A DNA stretch of 64,000 nucleotides from Warburgia ugandensis (taxonomy: Eukaryota > Streptophyta > Magnoliopsida > Canellales > Canellaceae). The number at the start of each line of letters is the position of its first letter. Positions within the stretch are counted from its first letter, which is position 1. Below are positions 38,131 to 52,350 of this stretch, one piece after another. The stretch is taken from NCBI GenBank assembly GCA_035236585.1, contig CP141132.1, positions 18,327,945 to 18,391,944 of the forward strand, written 5' to 3'. Position numbers and translations under genes: made by a program. The notes under the pieces were generated by a model. It made no database searches and had not been told where the DNA came from. It saw nothing but the letters and a program-made list of their open reading frames with translations.

Positions 38131-38618
38131 TGTAACACCCCAGATTTTTAAGACATTTTTTTATATATAATAATAATAATAACATTTTTAATACGAGCAT
38201 TTGGGATCCCATGAGAAAAGTTTTATTTATCATTTTACTAAAACAATTCTTAAAAACTCCGGGTGTTAGTTTTCCTTTCTCAAAATGGCATACATATAAA
38301 TTAAACATAAATAAAAACAATACATTTATCAATCAACGTCAAATAAATCGGCGCCTTTATTTTAAATCAAATAAATGTCCAAAACACTAATAATATGGCC
38401 CAGGGTCTATCCATCATAACATCCATATAAATGTCCAACATATGTCTAAACATCTCAATCAAATCCAAATTATAAAGTATATAGTCCATAATTAAATTCA
38501 AATGACAATCCTGTTTATTGACTCACATCACTGTCTAAAACTCTAGGAAAAAGGATATTCCGCAGCTCTCACGGTTTCTCAACAGCCTTGCCTTTCCTGT
38601 TATTACACTGGAGATCTA

Positions 38619-38644
38619 AGGCATTGCAAAACAAAGCAATGCCT
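38619..38644. other. Conserved LTR stem-loop, copy D
   Basis: AGGCATTGC (38619-38627) pairs perfectly with GCAATGCCT (38636-38644) over the 8-nt loop AAAACAAA. CAGCAAGCTATCACTTG, the second small CAAG...CTTG hairpin, follows. Confidence 0.8.
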
Positions 38645-39889
38645 CAGCAAGCTATCACTTGTGTAGGTACATAGACAATTAATGTAATAAAATGAAATAA
38701 ATGAATAATAATAATGTTAAAATAAAAAGTCTATCATCTATGAAGATAGCTATATTATAAGTCATGCCAACATAAATGCCAATTTATTCCATATGCTAAA
38801 ACATGAATTTCAAGGAGTTAAAACATGACATGAAATCAAGGTAAATGAGCATACAATAAGAATAAGGGCACCCTAAGGTAATGGGTCCCACGACATAGCA
38901 CTAATATCACTGATCATGAGTACTCATAGCCAACCTCTGAGTGTCGTCACACCCAGGCATAACATCCATAACCATGCTCATCATACGCCCACACATAATA
39001 GGAATATGGGCCATCATGCCGCAGTGGCAACCCTCCATGGGTATCAACCACCGCCGCTCTCCGTCGACACCATAACGGGAAACTTAGTGTCTGTCCCCAT
39101 GGAAAGGCTTAGACCGGTAGTGTGGACTATCCATGTTACCAAACCCCTATCAAATGTCATCTATGGGTAGGTGTCTATCATATCACAATATCATCACATC
39201 ATAATCTCGGAGGGTGGCCGGCCCTATCCCTCCTAGCATGACGCCCACCAGGCGAGTGCACCCATCATCAAATATAAAAATCAAAAATCATATGTATATG
39301 CTAAAACTCAAGAGCACTCATAGCTCAAAATTCCCAAAACATGCCCCTCATCCTAGGGTTAGCCTATAAAAGGACCAGCTAATAAGCCTCTATTCTTATT
39401 TCCATGTCAATCCATGCAATTCCAATATATAATAAGAATTAAGTCACTATCTAAGCATAATTAATTACCATCATGCTCATAAAAACATTTGTCATGAGTT
39501 TATTCAATAAAAGATTTTAATTTGTAATAATCATAATGTACTCAAAGTCGCATGAAATACATGGTAAATAATAATTGCAATTTAAAACACAATCACACAT
39601 AATGTTATATTTATGCATGGTTTAAAAATCAAGGTAAAGCATTAATTGTCGTAACCTACCTCAATATGAGACCACTTAGCTTGCTAATAATCCCCTTAAT
39701 TGGTATATTCAAGTGCACTTGTACATGTCACATCACTATTTTAAAAATTTTCTAAAGTCATTTATAAGTTTTAAAGTTAAAACTAGGTCCGCGTCATCAA
39801 TATGGTCACAACGCGTCTTTCGGATAGTGATTTAGACTCCTCTAGCTCCCAAAAATCAAGTTTTAGTAAAAACATACCCAAAAGAGGGC

Positions 39890-40215
39890 TGACCGACCAC
39901 CATAAGGTGGTCTATACTGACGGCGCATCACGAAGACACCTGACACCGAGATGCGTCACGAGGACACGTCGCGTGCGTCCTTGGTACCGTGACGCATCGC
40001 CACATGCGTCACGGTCTCCAGGACGCCGTGCGTCTTGACGTTCTGAGACAGCCCATGTGGGGGATCCTGCGCACGCGTGCGCGTGCGACGATTGCTAGTC
40101 ATGCACCATTCCCGTTGGGGCATCCTGCTGAGCGTCCCGGCGTCAGCGCCAGGGCGCCGACGCGGTCGCCGTCGCTGGAGAAGACGACTAGATTCCGGTC
40201 ATCTCTAGCAAGCCT
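39890..40215. other. CpG-rich block inside LTR copy D
   Basis: A GC-rich island. The 10-mer ATGCGTCACG occurs at 39951 and 40004, and its reverse complement CGTGACGCAT at 39988. The block is homologous in position to 24270-24545 of copy C. Confidence 0.65.
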
Positions 40216-41104
40216 ACAGGTGTCCGTTTTGCGCGATCTTTACGCCCTTTTTCTCAGAATTTCCTCTAGAATTCATTTATGCCATTCTTTTGCACTGATT
40301 TTTCCAAAAACCATGTTTTTTAAATGATTTTTTCCAAGTTCCTAAAAACATCCCTAGGCACTGTTTTCACGTTTTTTTTGGAGAAACCCACCGTTGGATC
40401 TCTCCCAAATTTAAAGGGTTTGATCTTGGGTCTCTTGTGCACTAGTTGGATGGTGTGATTTTTAAACAGATGTAGTTTCATCCATGAAATCACGCTCCAA
40501 CAGTAGCGTGCACAGAGTTCCCAGGAAAATTTGATTTTTCCTGATTTAAATGAAATTCTAATTTATATTTCCTATTTAATAAATCCAAAAATCAAGGTTT
40601 AAGGCTTACCTCGCGTTGTTAGCTGTTGATGGGCATTGTCGGAGTTCCACTTGTCAAAAAAATTCAACTTTGCGGGGCTAGGGTTACTGAGTGAAACTCA
40701 ATGAAAACACTCAAGGTGGAGCGTTTTGACACCTGGGGAGGGGTAGATATAGGCCTTAGAGTCCTAAGGGAAGAGAAACTCTTCCCTTCATGCCTCTTTT
40801 CACTGGTTCCTCTAACGATTTAGCCAAATCTGGTAGAGGCGTGTGGAAGACAGGGGTGCCATTATCAATTTGGGCCCTTGTGTTATACGTCTCTGCCAAA
40901 TAACTAAAATGCTCCTATAACTTCAACGGCTCCTAACTCCCTCGTTTGAGCTCTGTTTTTTGTATTCTTTGTAGCGTTGGAATCCTATCGATGTGCACTT
41001 TCAAATTTTTAATTTTTCATGAAAAATTTCCATGTATAAATTTTTAATTTAATTTATTTAGTAATTTCTTAATTTGTACTGAAAATTAAGGATATTACAT
41101 TTCC

Positions 41105-42021
41105 TCTCATGCGTCAGATCAACATACCCTAAAGTCAATGACACTAGGATTCCATTGAGATTTCCTCATCCAAACTGATTCCTTTCCTTTATTTTCTCCT
41201 TAACCCACCATTTTTATCTCTAGCCAATTACCATCAAGAGAAAAACATGTTTTCATTTAAGGATAACATGTTTTGGTCTCCATGAAAAATGGTGGGCAAC
41301 CATCAAAATTTTCTCTGGTAATCATGGCTTAGTCTTCCCTTTCATGTATGGCTTCTTTTTATAAGTCAATCCTAAATCAAATGGATTCTCATTAGTTACT
41401 TTTAGGACTATTTTGGATGTGAATTGATCTCAACCACTCTTTCTTGAAATTCTCAGATGAAAACTGATCATAGATTTTTCACTTTTTTATCTCTCTCCTC
41501 GCCTCCTTATTTTTGTCCACCAATCATACTAATTCATACATTTATTTCTCATGAATTAAGTGTGATGAACACCTGTGCATGGAAAAATCATGGAACACAT
41601 GTAGATGATCCCCATTCTGAAGTGATGAGAGAGAAAGTTAGGGTTTTAAGTCTCCTACAGACCCCATGTGTTGAATGCATGCATGTGGGCATGGACATTT
41701 TACGACCTTATCATTTGATAGCGAGACCTCTTTTGTGCGGATAAGGTTTGACGATGCTTCTAGGGTTTTTTACTATGCTGAAAATGATAATGACACTCAT
41801 TCTATATTATGAACTTTTGATCTTCATTAAATTTTGATAAGTGGGCCCATAACTTTGCCTAGACTCTAAACTTGCCCTTTTTGGGTCAAAATTGTCAAAA
41901 TTATGCATTTTCTCATTTGTACCCTGGACTTACAAAGTGTAGAATTAAGCCTAATTAATAATATTTACAAAATATTTTGGCCTAAAACCTACTAAATATA
42001 GAGGTATATATGTAATGTTTC
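41105..42021. other. Right flank of solo LTR D
   Basis: Non-coding. The frame at 41457-41744 has no recognisable domain. Confidence 0.4.
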
Positions 42022-42043
42022 TACACACACACACACACACACA
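42022..42043. repeat. (CA)n microsatellite
   Basis: About 10 CA units. Confidence 0.95.
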
Positions 42044-42082
42044 TCAGCTAGCTTCAACTAAATCACCATTATCAAATTGGAA

Positions 42083-42084
<2 letters not shown>

Positions 42085-42113
<29 letters not shown>

Positions 42114-42143
42114 CATACATACATACATACATACATACATACA

Positions 42144-42173
<30 letters not shown>
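42085..42173. repeat. (TACA)22 microsatellite
   Basis: A tetranucleotide run of about 89 bp. It explains the false Tyr-Ile-His-Thr open frame there. Confidence 0.98.
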
Positions 42174-42174
<1 letters not shown>

Positions 42175-42615
42175 TCTTGGACAGTATCAATTTGAGTGTT
42201 AGTATCTTTCTTGTTTGTATCATGTATGTTTTCTATATTTTGCATGATTATGGTTAAAAAATTCCATTTTTGAAGTTAATTTTTCCTTTGATATAATCTT
42301 TCATGTTTCACATCAATCTTTATTGTTAATTGTAAAATTTTGACATTTGCATGCATGTAGTTTAGTTTTTTCATATATTTTATAATTTGATTACACCTAA
42401 TGTTTGGTAAAATGCTTAGCCAAGTTCACTAATCTTTTCGTGTCTAAGAAGTCATCATACAAATCTAACCTGTAATTTGTTGAAAGATACACAAATATGC
42501 TTGGATTACCACAACAAAAACAAAAAAAACAATATGAGGGAATAGAAAATTTCATGGAGTTCACACTAAGGGCGAGGGGTGATCATAATTAGATGCATTG
42601 TCCATGCTTGAAATA

Positions 42616-44061
<1,446 letters not shown>

Positions 44062-47000
44062 TGTGACGACCTAGGTTTTTATAGCAAAACCCAAGTCTCA
44101 CCTCAAGATACGTAATACGCATAGACATTTTGTATAAAATAAAATTTTATTGAATACCAGGAATCATCCAGTACTTCACTCTTACACAGCCCTTATATTA
44201 TAATTACAGACCATTGTCCAAATTACATAATCCAAATTTCAAACCTCACCTTACCTTAAAAACTCTCAATACAATACAATGCTCTCAAATAAAAATTACA
44301 TATCTCTAAGGGACATACCCTGATTGTTTATCTTCTTCAAGTCTTCTACCGTCTTGCTGCTAAGTCTTCAAGCTTTACTTCCTTAAGTCTCCTTCCCTGT
44401 ATCTGAGATATTGTAAATATTCAAACATTTACAATATCTCAACAAGTTATGCTTGGTAGGGGATACAAAAATATACTACTTCACTAATATAATAATATGT
44501 ACCTCAATCATAGTTATCTACTCATGAGTTATCTCAACATAGGGTATCTACATTATTTATGTAGTATAGGATAAATTAGTAAAAATAGTAAAAATTGCTC
44601 AAAACTTGTTCCTTCCCTTGGCTATACTTTCACTTAAAAGATCAATATTCAGCCAATTCTCATACAGGGATTTTCTTTGCAAGAATGCAGGTAGTGGCAT
44701 ATCATCATGCCATGTCATTACACTATGCCTATCATATGATCATCATAATGCAAAATACATTAAGATTACTACCATAGTCTCAATCCATATAGTGCTCAGA
44801 TAACTATATAATAATCCATTGATACCAACCGTGGAAATAATAAATCCAGGTTCGCATGGGGGGAACCCTGGTTGTCATAGTAGTGGCCTTTCCATGATTG
44901 CCCCACCTGACATTTAACCTCTCTTTGGGCATGATATCCATCATATAAGTTTCAAGAAGCGGGTGGCCAAACTCTCATAACTTTCCTATCATAGCATCCC
45001 TAGTCCTAGGATTGTGTAAAACCAAAACACAAGCCACCATGTTTGTATGTAAAATACATTGTACATATCAGATGTTGTGTCTATTTAATTAAGGCTAGAA
45101 TATTTTCTATGCCTTATTCTTAGGGTTTCCTTAGTCTACATATCTCATTACTTTCATCTCGTTTAATTAGGTCATTAGATAGTTGAATTGGATCATAGGG
45201 TTGGTTTACTTAATTGGATCATGACTATGCTAAGGTACTAAGCATACTTATATCATGAAGGTCTATAATTCCAAACAGAAGATCATGTATATATACACAT
45301 GAATCCTTAATACATTCTTGTACATCCACCTACCTTAACGTAGTATCAAGGTCTTGATTCATACATCTCAAGTGGTATTCACTCCCTATTGTCCATCATG
45401 ATCTTGATTCATACATCTGTCAAGCCATATGTATCAAGTTATTCCTCTATACAAGTATGTATTCTTATAAGGGATGCCCTAATTTTCCTTGAATCCTATA
45501 TAATCAAGGTTTCAAACCTTCTAAGTTCACAATCTACACTATAAGTAAAAGCATTAAACAATACTAAAACCTTCATTACATTTCTTTTCTTGTTGTTTGT
45601 GATCCTTCAAGATCTCTCTTGGATCTTGTTTGATCTTCCTTATCTTTTTACAATTTTTATTAGGATTAGATGATTTATGAACTTTTTATGCTCTTATGAT
45701 TATTACTCAACCAATTAATGTTTTACTAGTTAAGGATAGCTTATTCCATCCTATGTCTAGACAACTCCTCTTATGTCAAATTAGCTAAGACTTATTAGCT
45801 GAATTGTTGAACACAAAGTGGTTACTTCAATCCTCATGTAAGGAGGCATTTAGACCTCACAAACGTCAACGGAAGGTGGGGGAAGAGCGTGGCTCTATTA
45901 GATAACCCCCTTAACCACCATGTTCATCATCCACTAGGGTGACCTTACCTCAACCTTTCATAAGGTTCTTATGAGTATTTTAACCCTAAGTACTCTTTCT
46001 AATTGATTTTAATTAAATCCATGAGCATTTAAATGTCATTCATGAAGTTTCATTATTCTCCTAATTGGGGCTAAGGAAATGATATTCCTTATATGTCCTA
46101 CTAACTATAGCCCTTACTATCATTAAGTCCACATCATTTATTTCATATAATTGTCCTTTCAACTCTAATTTCATTTAATTACACTTTCAAGGTAATTTTC
46201 ATAACATAAACAATAAAGCATAAATAAATAAATCTACAATTAAATCTACTAAGCAATAAATGATAATTATAATAATATTTAATAATTCAAATGGAAATTT
46301 AACATGCCTTAATTATTCATCATGATCCAATGGTCATTATTCATCTTTCATCTCTTTTAAGATTTAGATATTGATCTTTTAATTTTCCTTTAGATCTAAT
46401 ATATCTTCTTGATGTGAATTCCTTATTAGATCATTGATGCATCTCATCCAATGATCTAATCTTTCTTGATCCACCTGATCAAGAAGATCTTAAGTCCTTC
46501 TATCCAATTTAAGGGCATAGATCTTGATCTATCCCAAATCATCATCATCCAGTCCATAATTCCATATGATATTAACTTCATATCATTATCAAAATACATC
46601 CATATTATTCAATCATCTTTGATCAACTTGATCAAGAAGATTACCATTCATTTTTTATGGATCTTACTACTTTTTAAGGCTAGATCTCTTAATTAAACAT
46701 AGATCAGTCACTTATAACCATTAATTCCATGTTTTAAAGGCACAAGATTATCAATGAATCATAATTATATGGTTTGATCATTCCAAATTTTACTAAGCAT
46801 ACGAATTAGTAACACATTTCTTTATTAACAGAATTTTACATGCATCAAAATATAAATTTTCTAAGTTCAATAGGTTCTACTCATCACAAGAAATCCAACC
46901 AACTTTCCAATCTCAATTTGAAATTAAATTGAGATCAGAATTGGGATTTTAAGATTTTAGCCCATTTTGAGGGCTAAATTTTAATCTTACTGTTTTCGTT

Positions 47001-48614
47001 GATTTACTTGATGTAAAAGCCTATAAATTTTGCAATGATCATGGTCCTTAAGGTTTTGAGACCTCCTGAACCCATCGATCGGTTCATATCTCCAATTTGA
47101 GATCATCCTGATCACAATCCAACACTGTTGGAACAGATTTTTGTAGTTTTCACAATTAAATTCAATTACAAACATTAATATTATGAGTTCAGTAGCTAAT
47201 ACACATAACATGGATTCTATAAAAACTTTTTGATCTAAAATCAAAGCTAAATCAAGCTCTTAATTGTAAAAACATTAATCTAGTTCAAACTTTGGATGAC
47301 CCAGATCAAATCTGAGTCTACGGGTGCGGGACGACCAGCGGCCCACGCCCGTTACCACCTATCCTTGGAGGACGATGGAGGTGACTGGCTATAGGCAAGA
47401 CTGTCCAAATCTGTACCGTCAGATCACCCATGGCTGAAACTCTTCCATCTTTGATCATCAACGACCTAGATTTCATCTCCTAGGGTTTTTGGGCTCCAGG
47501 AACCCATCCAATGGCCTAGAGATTTCACCTGAGCCATCCAAGATGGTGGATCTCACCTTGTTGCCAAATCCATCGTCTTCGATGGATCAATGGCTAGGGA
47601 GATCTCCTGGAGGCTGAAAAACACTACCTAACTACCAAAATAGAATGATGGGAGGGAGATGCACCTACCTGGAGTGTTTAGAGTCCGAAAACTTGGCCAA
47701 AAAATAAGAAAATCCACGCTTGAATATAAGTCATAGGAACTACTGCTTTTCAATGATTTGGCAGGTGAATACGCTACTAATTGTCACAAAATTATAGGGC
47801 TTTTGTAAATCCCCTCATTCCAAACAGATCCAATGGTTAAGATTGAAATTGAACAGCCGAAAATGGATGGCTAATTGAAAAACCATAGTAGGGTGAAACC
47901 ATACTTGTTGGGGACGATGCGTCTACAGACACACCCAATAGTTCAGGGTGGAATATTCCCTTGGGTACGTTTGTGGACACGCTAACAAAAGGAATAAAAG
48001 TGGGAGAAAGAAGGGAGAAAAGAGAGAGAGGGGGCAGGAGTTTTGAGCTGGCATTTTGGGTGTTTTTCATGATTATGTGTAATTATTATGTTTTATTTCT
48101 TTTTATTATTCAATGTTCATTGGATTCCCACTACCACCTCATTCTCTACTAGCAGGTAGTAGTGGTTTGACTCATGATTACACATGCTCTTTTGTGGGTC
48201 CCTTGTGGGCCCCACGTGGTGTGAAAAGACCATTTTGCCCTTTATGGAGAAAAATGAGGTTTATTTTCATGAACTCGGAATTGAGTGTACTTAGTGGCGT
48301 TGGATTTGTATTTTTGAGTACATTCCATATTTTTATGTCTTAGGCCTTGGTTACGAGTAAAAGTACTATTTTACCCTTTTATTTATAAAAATATAGAAAA
48401 ATAAGGATTTTTCATCCGAATTCAGAATTAGTCAAGCTTATGGTCATTCTAAAGGGTTCGTTGAGTATGTTTTCAATTATACATATCTTATCCTTTGATT
48501 GTACTTCTATGAGAAGTGAATTCTTAATAACCCTAATATTCCAGCTTGATTTTTCCTTGAAAGCCTCAATTTTGTTATTTATTCAATTTCATTACAAAAG
48601 TTGGGGGTGTTACA
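44062..48614 (-). mobile_element. Solo LTR, hairpin-LTR family, copy E (4.55 kb, TSD GAAGG)
   Basis: It starts TGTGACGACCTAGGTTTTT and ends TTGGGGGTGTTACA, with the perfect 5-bp duplication GAAGG (44057-44061 and 48615-48619). Landmarks match the family: the strongest stem-loop (44404-44441), the GCGGGTGGCCAAACTC/CTATCATAGCATCCC block (44960-44995), a CACCTACCTT box (45328), a GC-richer part (47320-47420), and 'TAGTGGCGTTGGATTTG' (48293). It is about 1.6 kb longer than copies A and D, mostly AT-rich sequence at 45.3-47.3 kb. No protein domain or primer site was found. Minus polarity is inferred as for copy D. A small internal insertion cannot be excluded. Confidence 0.8.
44404..44441. other. 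Conserved LTR stem-loop, copy E
   Basis: TGAGATATTGTAAAT (44404-44418) pairs over 15 perfect base pairs with ATTTACAATATCTCA (44427-44441), with an 8-nt loop. ACAAGTTATGCTTG, the second small hairpin, follows. Confidence 0.85.
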
Positions 48615-48620
48615 GAAGGG

Positions 48621-48699
<79 letters not shown>

Positions 48700-49533
48700 A
48701 AGGGGAATGATGGTGGGTCTGCCTCTAACGTTCTAGCCTAGGGAGGTTCCAGAGAGATGAAGAGGGAGAGAAAGAGACAGTGCGGGAGAAGGAGAAGAAG
48801 AGAGAAGAGAGAAGGGGGAAGGGGGTGACGGATTGGGCAGTGTAAGAGAGAGATAGAATGTGGGATGAGAAGAGAGAAGTGGTAGAAGGGGGGAGCACGG
48901 TTCTTGCTTCCAACCCACTTAAGAGGAAGAGAGGAGGGAGAGAGAGAGAGGGGGGGGGGTGATGGTTTCCTCCTAAGTGTCCTGCTAAAATAGGAATGTA
49001 GGAGCCCCAAGAAAGTGGGACAACCATAGCCCTCTCTCTTTCTAAATTTGGTTTCTCCCCCTTTACTTTGGAAATTTCTCCACAAGTGCAACTTTCCACT
49101 TCCTTAATCAATTGCCCATATGCCTTTTGTTCCTTGATGATGATCTAGTTCACTGATTTGATCAAAGCCATTCAATGGTCAATTTAGTTGATTTGCACCA
49201 TATAAAATGCAACTAGATTCATTTGATCATACTTTAATCCACAGATTAGCTCTTAATGATCATCGACTATTGATTTTGACAATTTAATGATTTGATGATC
49301 AATTAAAGCTAAATTCAAAATCAAGATAAAATTACAACTTTGATTGGTTAGATGATCTAATTGAATGCAAAATTAAAGGTATTTGAACTAAAATTGAATA
49401 CTTAACATAGGGTACTTTAGGGAACATTTGTGCTTCAATGGGGTCGATGAAAACTATTACCCATGGATTTGGCATGGAGAATAACTTCCACATGGACTCA
49501 AGATTTGATTTTTCAAATCAAGGTTTTACAGAA
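48615..49533 (-). repeat. Probable 5' part of the interrupted Athila-like LTR
   Basis: The continuation of the host LTR right of solo LTR E. On the minus strand a candidate start TGTAAAACCTTGATTTG lies at 49533. The boundary is weakly supported because no target duplication was found. Confidence 0.3.
48623..48696. repeat. (GA)37 microsatellite
   Basis: A GA run that begins four bases after the GAAGG duplication of solo LTR E. More GA-rich purine DNA follows to about 48960. Confidence 0.97.
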
Positions 49534-49559
49534 GTCTTGAAAGTGGTGGATAAAAAATA

Positions 49560-52240
49560 CAAAAGGAAAACAAACACTTGAGGCCCACATGGGAGGTAAA
49601 GAAAACCCTTGATGCACTAGGGTTGAAGTATGAGAAGATGCATGCTTATCCCAATGGTTGCAATTCATACAAGGAGCACAAAGACAAAACTACATGTCCC
49701 ACTTATGGACGGATAAGATGAAAGTTGAGGAATAATTCAACTAAGACGGTGATGGACATTTTCCCCTCAATTCCAAGGTTTAAAGGAATGTTTTGTATTA
49801 CAAAAATTGTGAGAAAACTAGTATCGCATTTTGAGGAGAGAGTAGCTCATAGCTATTCATGCCATCTAGTAGATAGCGAGTATGGAAACTTATAGACTTC
49901 TTGTGGCCTAATTTTGGAGAAGAACCTAAAAACTCCTATGACTTATATTATCTACATATGGGACTAATCCTCATAGTTTTATGAGTAGTAGGTACAATTT
50001 GTGGCCTGTTATAAAGTTTGTTACAACCTCACACCATTTCTATGCATGAAGAGGATGTTTATGATGTTTTCTATGTTGATATCAAGCCCAAGAAACTAGC
50101 GAACTCCATTGATGCATACTTGGCTCTCTCGATACATGATCTTAAGATGTTATTGGGACATAGGTGTTGAAGCTTATGATGAATACAAGAACAAGTCATT
50201 TCCCTAAAGGCTATACTAATGTGAATAATAAGCAACTTTCCTGTATATAGTAATTTGTATGGATGCACTGTGAAGGGATACAATGTTTGTCCTATATGTG
50301 TGACAAAATTTGTGCCATACGACTTAAAAATGGTAGAAAAATGACATTCCTTGGCCACATAAGATGGATGTGTGGAGACCATCCATACCATTTTAAGAAG
50401 GAGAAATTTAACAGTAGTGTAGATATAAGGATACTTTCAAAGATATTTACATGACAACAAGTATTGAAACAAGTTGAAAACCTTAATGTCTTGTGGGGAA
50501 AGAAGAAAACAACTACACATGTCAGTGAAAGCAACTCTAAAAGTTGTTGGAATAAGAAGTCAAATTCTTTTAACTTGTGCAGTGGAAATCCTTGAATCTA
50601 TGCCATGCTTGATGTCTTGCACATTGAGAAGAATGTGTGCAAAAGCTTGACTAGTACCTTGCTTGACATGTTGTGAAAAATAAAGGATGAATTTATAGCT
50701 TGATCTAGATCTTATGAAGATGGGTTTGAAGAGAAAGTTGCAGAGGAACATAGTTGCCTAAAGCAAATTATGCGCTCAATAAAGAAGAGAGAAGAATAGT
50801 ATGTAAAACCATGTTGGAGCTAAAAGTCCTAAATGGCTACTCTTCAAACTTTAGAAACGTTGCCTTCATGTTAGAGTTGAATGTGTTTAGAATGAAGTCA
50901 CATGATTTCCATGCATTGATGCAACAACTTCTTTATATGGTAACACGTTCCATGCTGTTGAACAAAGTTAGAGGATCTATTACAAAAAATTTCTACTTCT
51001 TAAATGCTTTGTGCAAGAAGGTGGTGGATCTTTCAAAATTTCAAGAAATCCAAGTGCATCTAGTGACGATTTTATGTGATCTTGAGATAATCATTCACCA
51101 TTCTTCTTTGACATCATAATACATTTAGCAATGCACCTCGTTAATGAGGTCAAATTGTATGAGCTAATTTACTTATGATGGATGTACTTGTTTGAGAAAT
51201 AAATGAAAATTTTAAATAGGTATGTATGAAAGTATAACCAAATGTTACGTTGTGGAGGAAGTGGAGGAGTTTGGTACAAAGTACTTATCAGAAGTGGATG
51301 CTATTGGAATATTAAAAAAGAAATGGTCAGTTGGATTTCATTACCCCAAAGTTGGTGCACCTCTTTTGAGTTAGTCGGGTATTGACCATTGACCACAAAG
51401 AATGGGACCAGGTGCACCTTTATTTCTTGAGAAACAACATTGATGATGTCTAGCCATAGATTGAGTAAGTTGAGCATGCACGGTCGACTCTCTCTTTCTC
51501 TTATTGCTTTCAATTTTTCCTCTATTTTGTATAAGCTTAAAAATTAATTAATGGTTATATTTGCCTTGATCTTTCCATTAATTTGTATATATATGAGCAT
51601 ATGCACTTCTAGAAAGTGAAATATCCAAGTTATGCAAAGAAACATAAGTGACCACAATTTGAGCATTGTCACACTTTCAATACTTTACTCTATCAAAGGG
51701 TAAAATGAATTAATTCAAACTTCTTATAAATTGCATATTGTGTATATTATACTTAATTACAATAATCATATCCTACTTAATACACATATATAGGTTTAAG
51801 ATTGGGGAGACATTCTAGGAAATGGTATAATTGAATCCTTGGGCAGGATGGTGATGGAAACATCGCAAAAAGAAATAAAATATGCTAGATATGCCACAAT
51901 ACTAATCACTTTTACACAAAAGATCATAATAACTTAAGAGTGCAACAGAATAGCAGGCTCATCTTAGTTTCCAATGCTACATTCATTTCTAGTTCAAAGG
52001 ATAACATGCTAAAGTGGTAAAGGATACTTATTATGGGGTTATAAGAGAGATATGGAACTTGGATTATACTTGTAGAATTGTGATTATTTTTAACTATGAT
52101 TGTGTGGAACACAACAAAGACAATATCAAAATTGATGCCCTTGGATTGGCATTGGTTGACCTCAACAAGATTGGTTATATATGATACGTGTATCTCAGGA
52201 ACAAGCCATCCCAAGAGTATTATATGTGTGTGTTGTATAA
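49560..52240 (+). pseudogene. CACTA (En/Spm) transposon relic: tnp2 transposase and DUF4216
   Basis: Translated with frame changes, the order of blocks is that of plant CACTA elements. The tnp2 N-terminal region has 'LGLKYEKMHAYPNGC' (49625), 'IPRFKGMF' (49770) and a DILVP-like stretch. The core has 'MLDVLHIEKNVC' (50602; known form MDVMHIEKNV). Then come 'NKEERRIVCKTMLELK' and 'RMKSHDFHALMQQLL' (50770-50935) and 'VTILCDLEIIIH'. Next are 'HLVNEVKL' and a WMYLFEK motif (51180) with 'VVEEVEEFGTKYL' (51250). A DUF4216 domain follows with 'ATFISSSKDN' (51970) and 'LDWHWLTSTRLVI' in a shifted frame (52140). Stops are frequent. The CACTA terminal motif was not located. Confidence 0.8.
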
Positions 52241-52350
52241 CAATGTTTTTAAAGTCGGATTGAGAAAATTGACTTTAAAATTTTCTTTTAAAGTCATTTT
52301 TCTTAAATAAACTTTAAAAGCAAATTTTAAAGTGTTTTGGAAAATTGACT
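52241..52350 (+). repeat. Subterminal repeats of the CACTA relic
   Basis: Three or more copies of ATTGACTTTAAAA-like words in both orientations directly after the DUF4216 segment. Subterminal repeats of this type are typical transposase-binding regions of CACTA elements. Confidence 0.45.

Larger units (their letters stand above)
38131..41099 (-). mobile_element. Solo LTR, hairpin-LTR family, copy D (2.97 kb, TSD TTTCC)
   Basis: It starts TGTAACACCCCAGATTTTT and ends AAGGATATTACA, with the perfect 5-bp duplication TTTCC on both sides (38126-38130 and 41100-41104). Inside are the family landmarks: a GGGATCCCATGAGAAAAG start, the stem-loop (38619-38644), the GGTGGCCGGCCC/CCTCCTAGCATGACGCC block (39210-39250), an AACCTACCTC box (39652), a CpG-rich block (39890-40215), and GTAGCGTTGGAATCC (40970) near the right end. 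No primer site or protein domain exists, so it is a solo LTR. Minus polarity is inferred: the reverse complement ends ...GGGGTGTTACA, the usual 3' end of Tekay/Del-type Gypsy LTRs. Confidence 0.85.

Noticed and set aside
42015..42257. Tyr-Ile-His-Thr repeat protein
   Set aside because: A translation artefact of the (TACA)n microsatellite.
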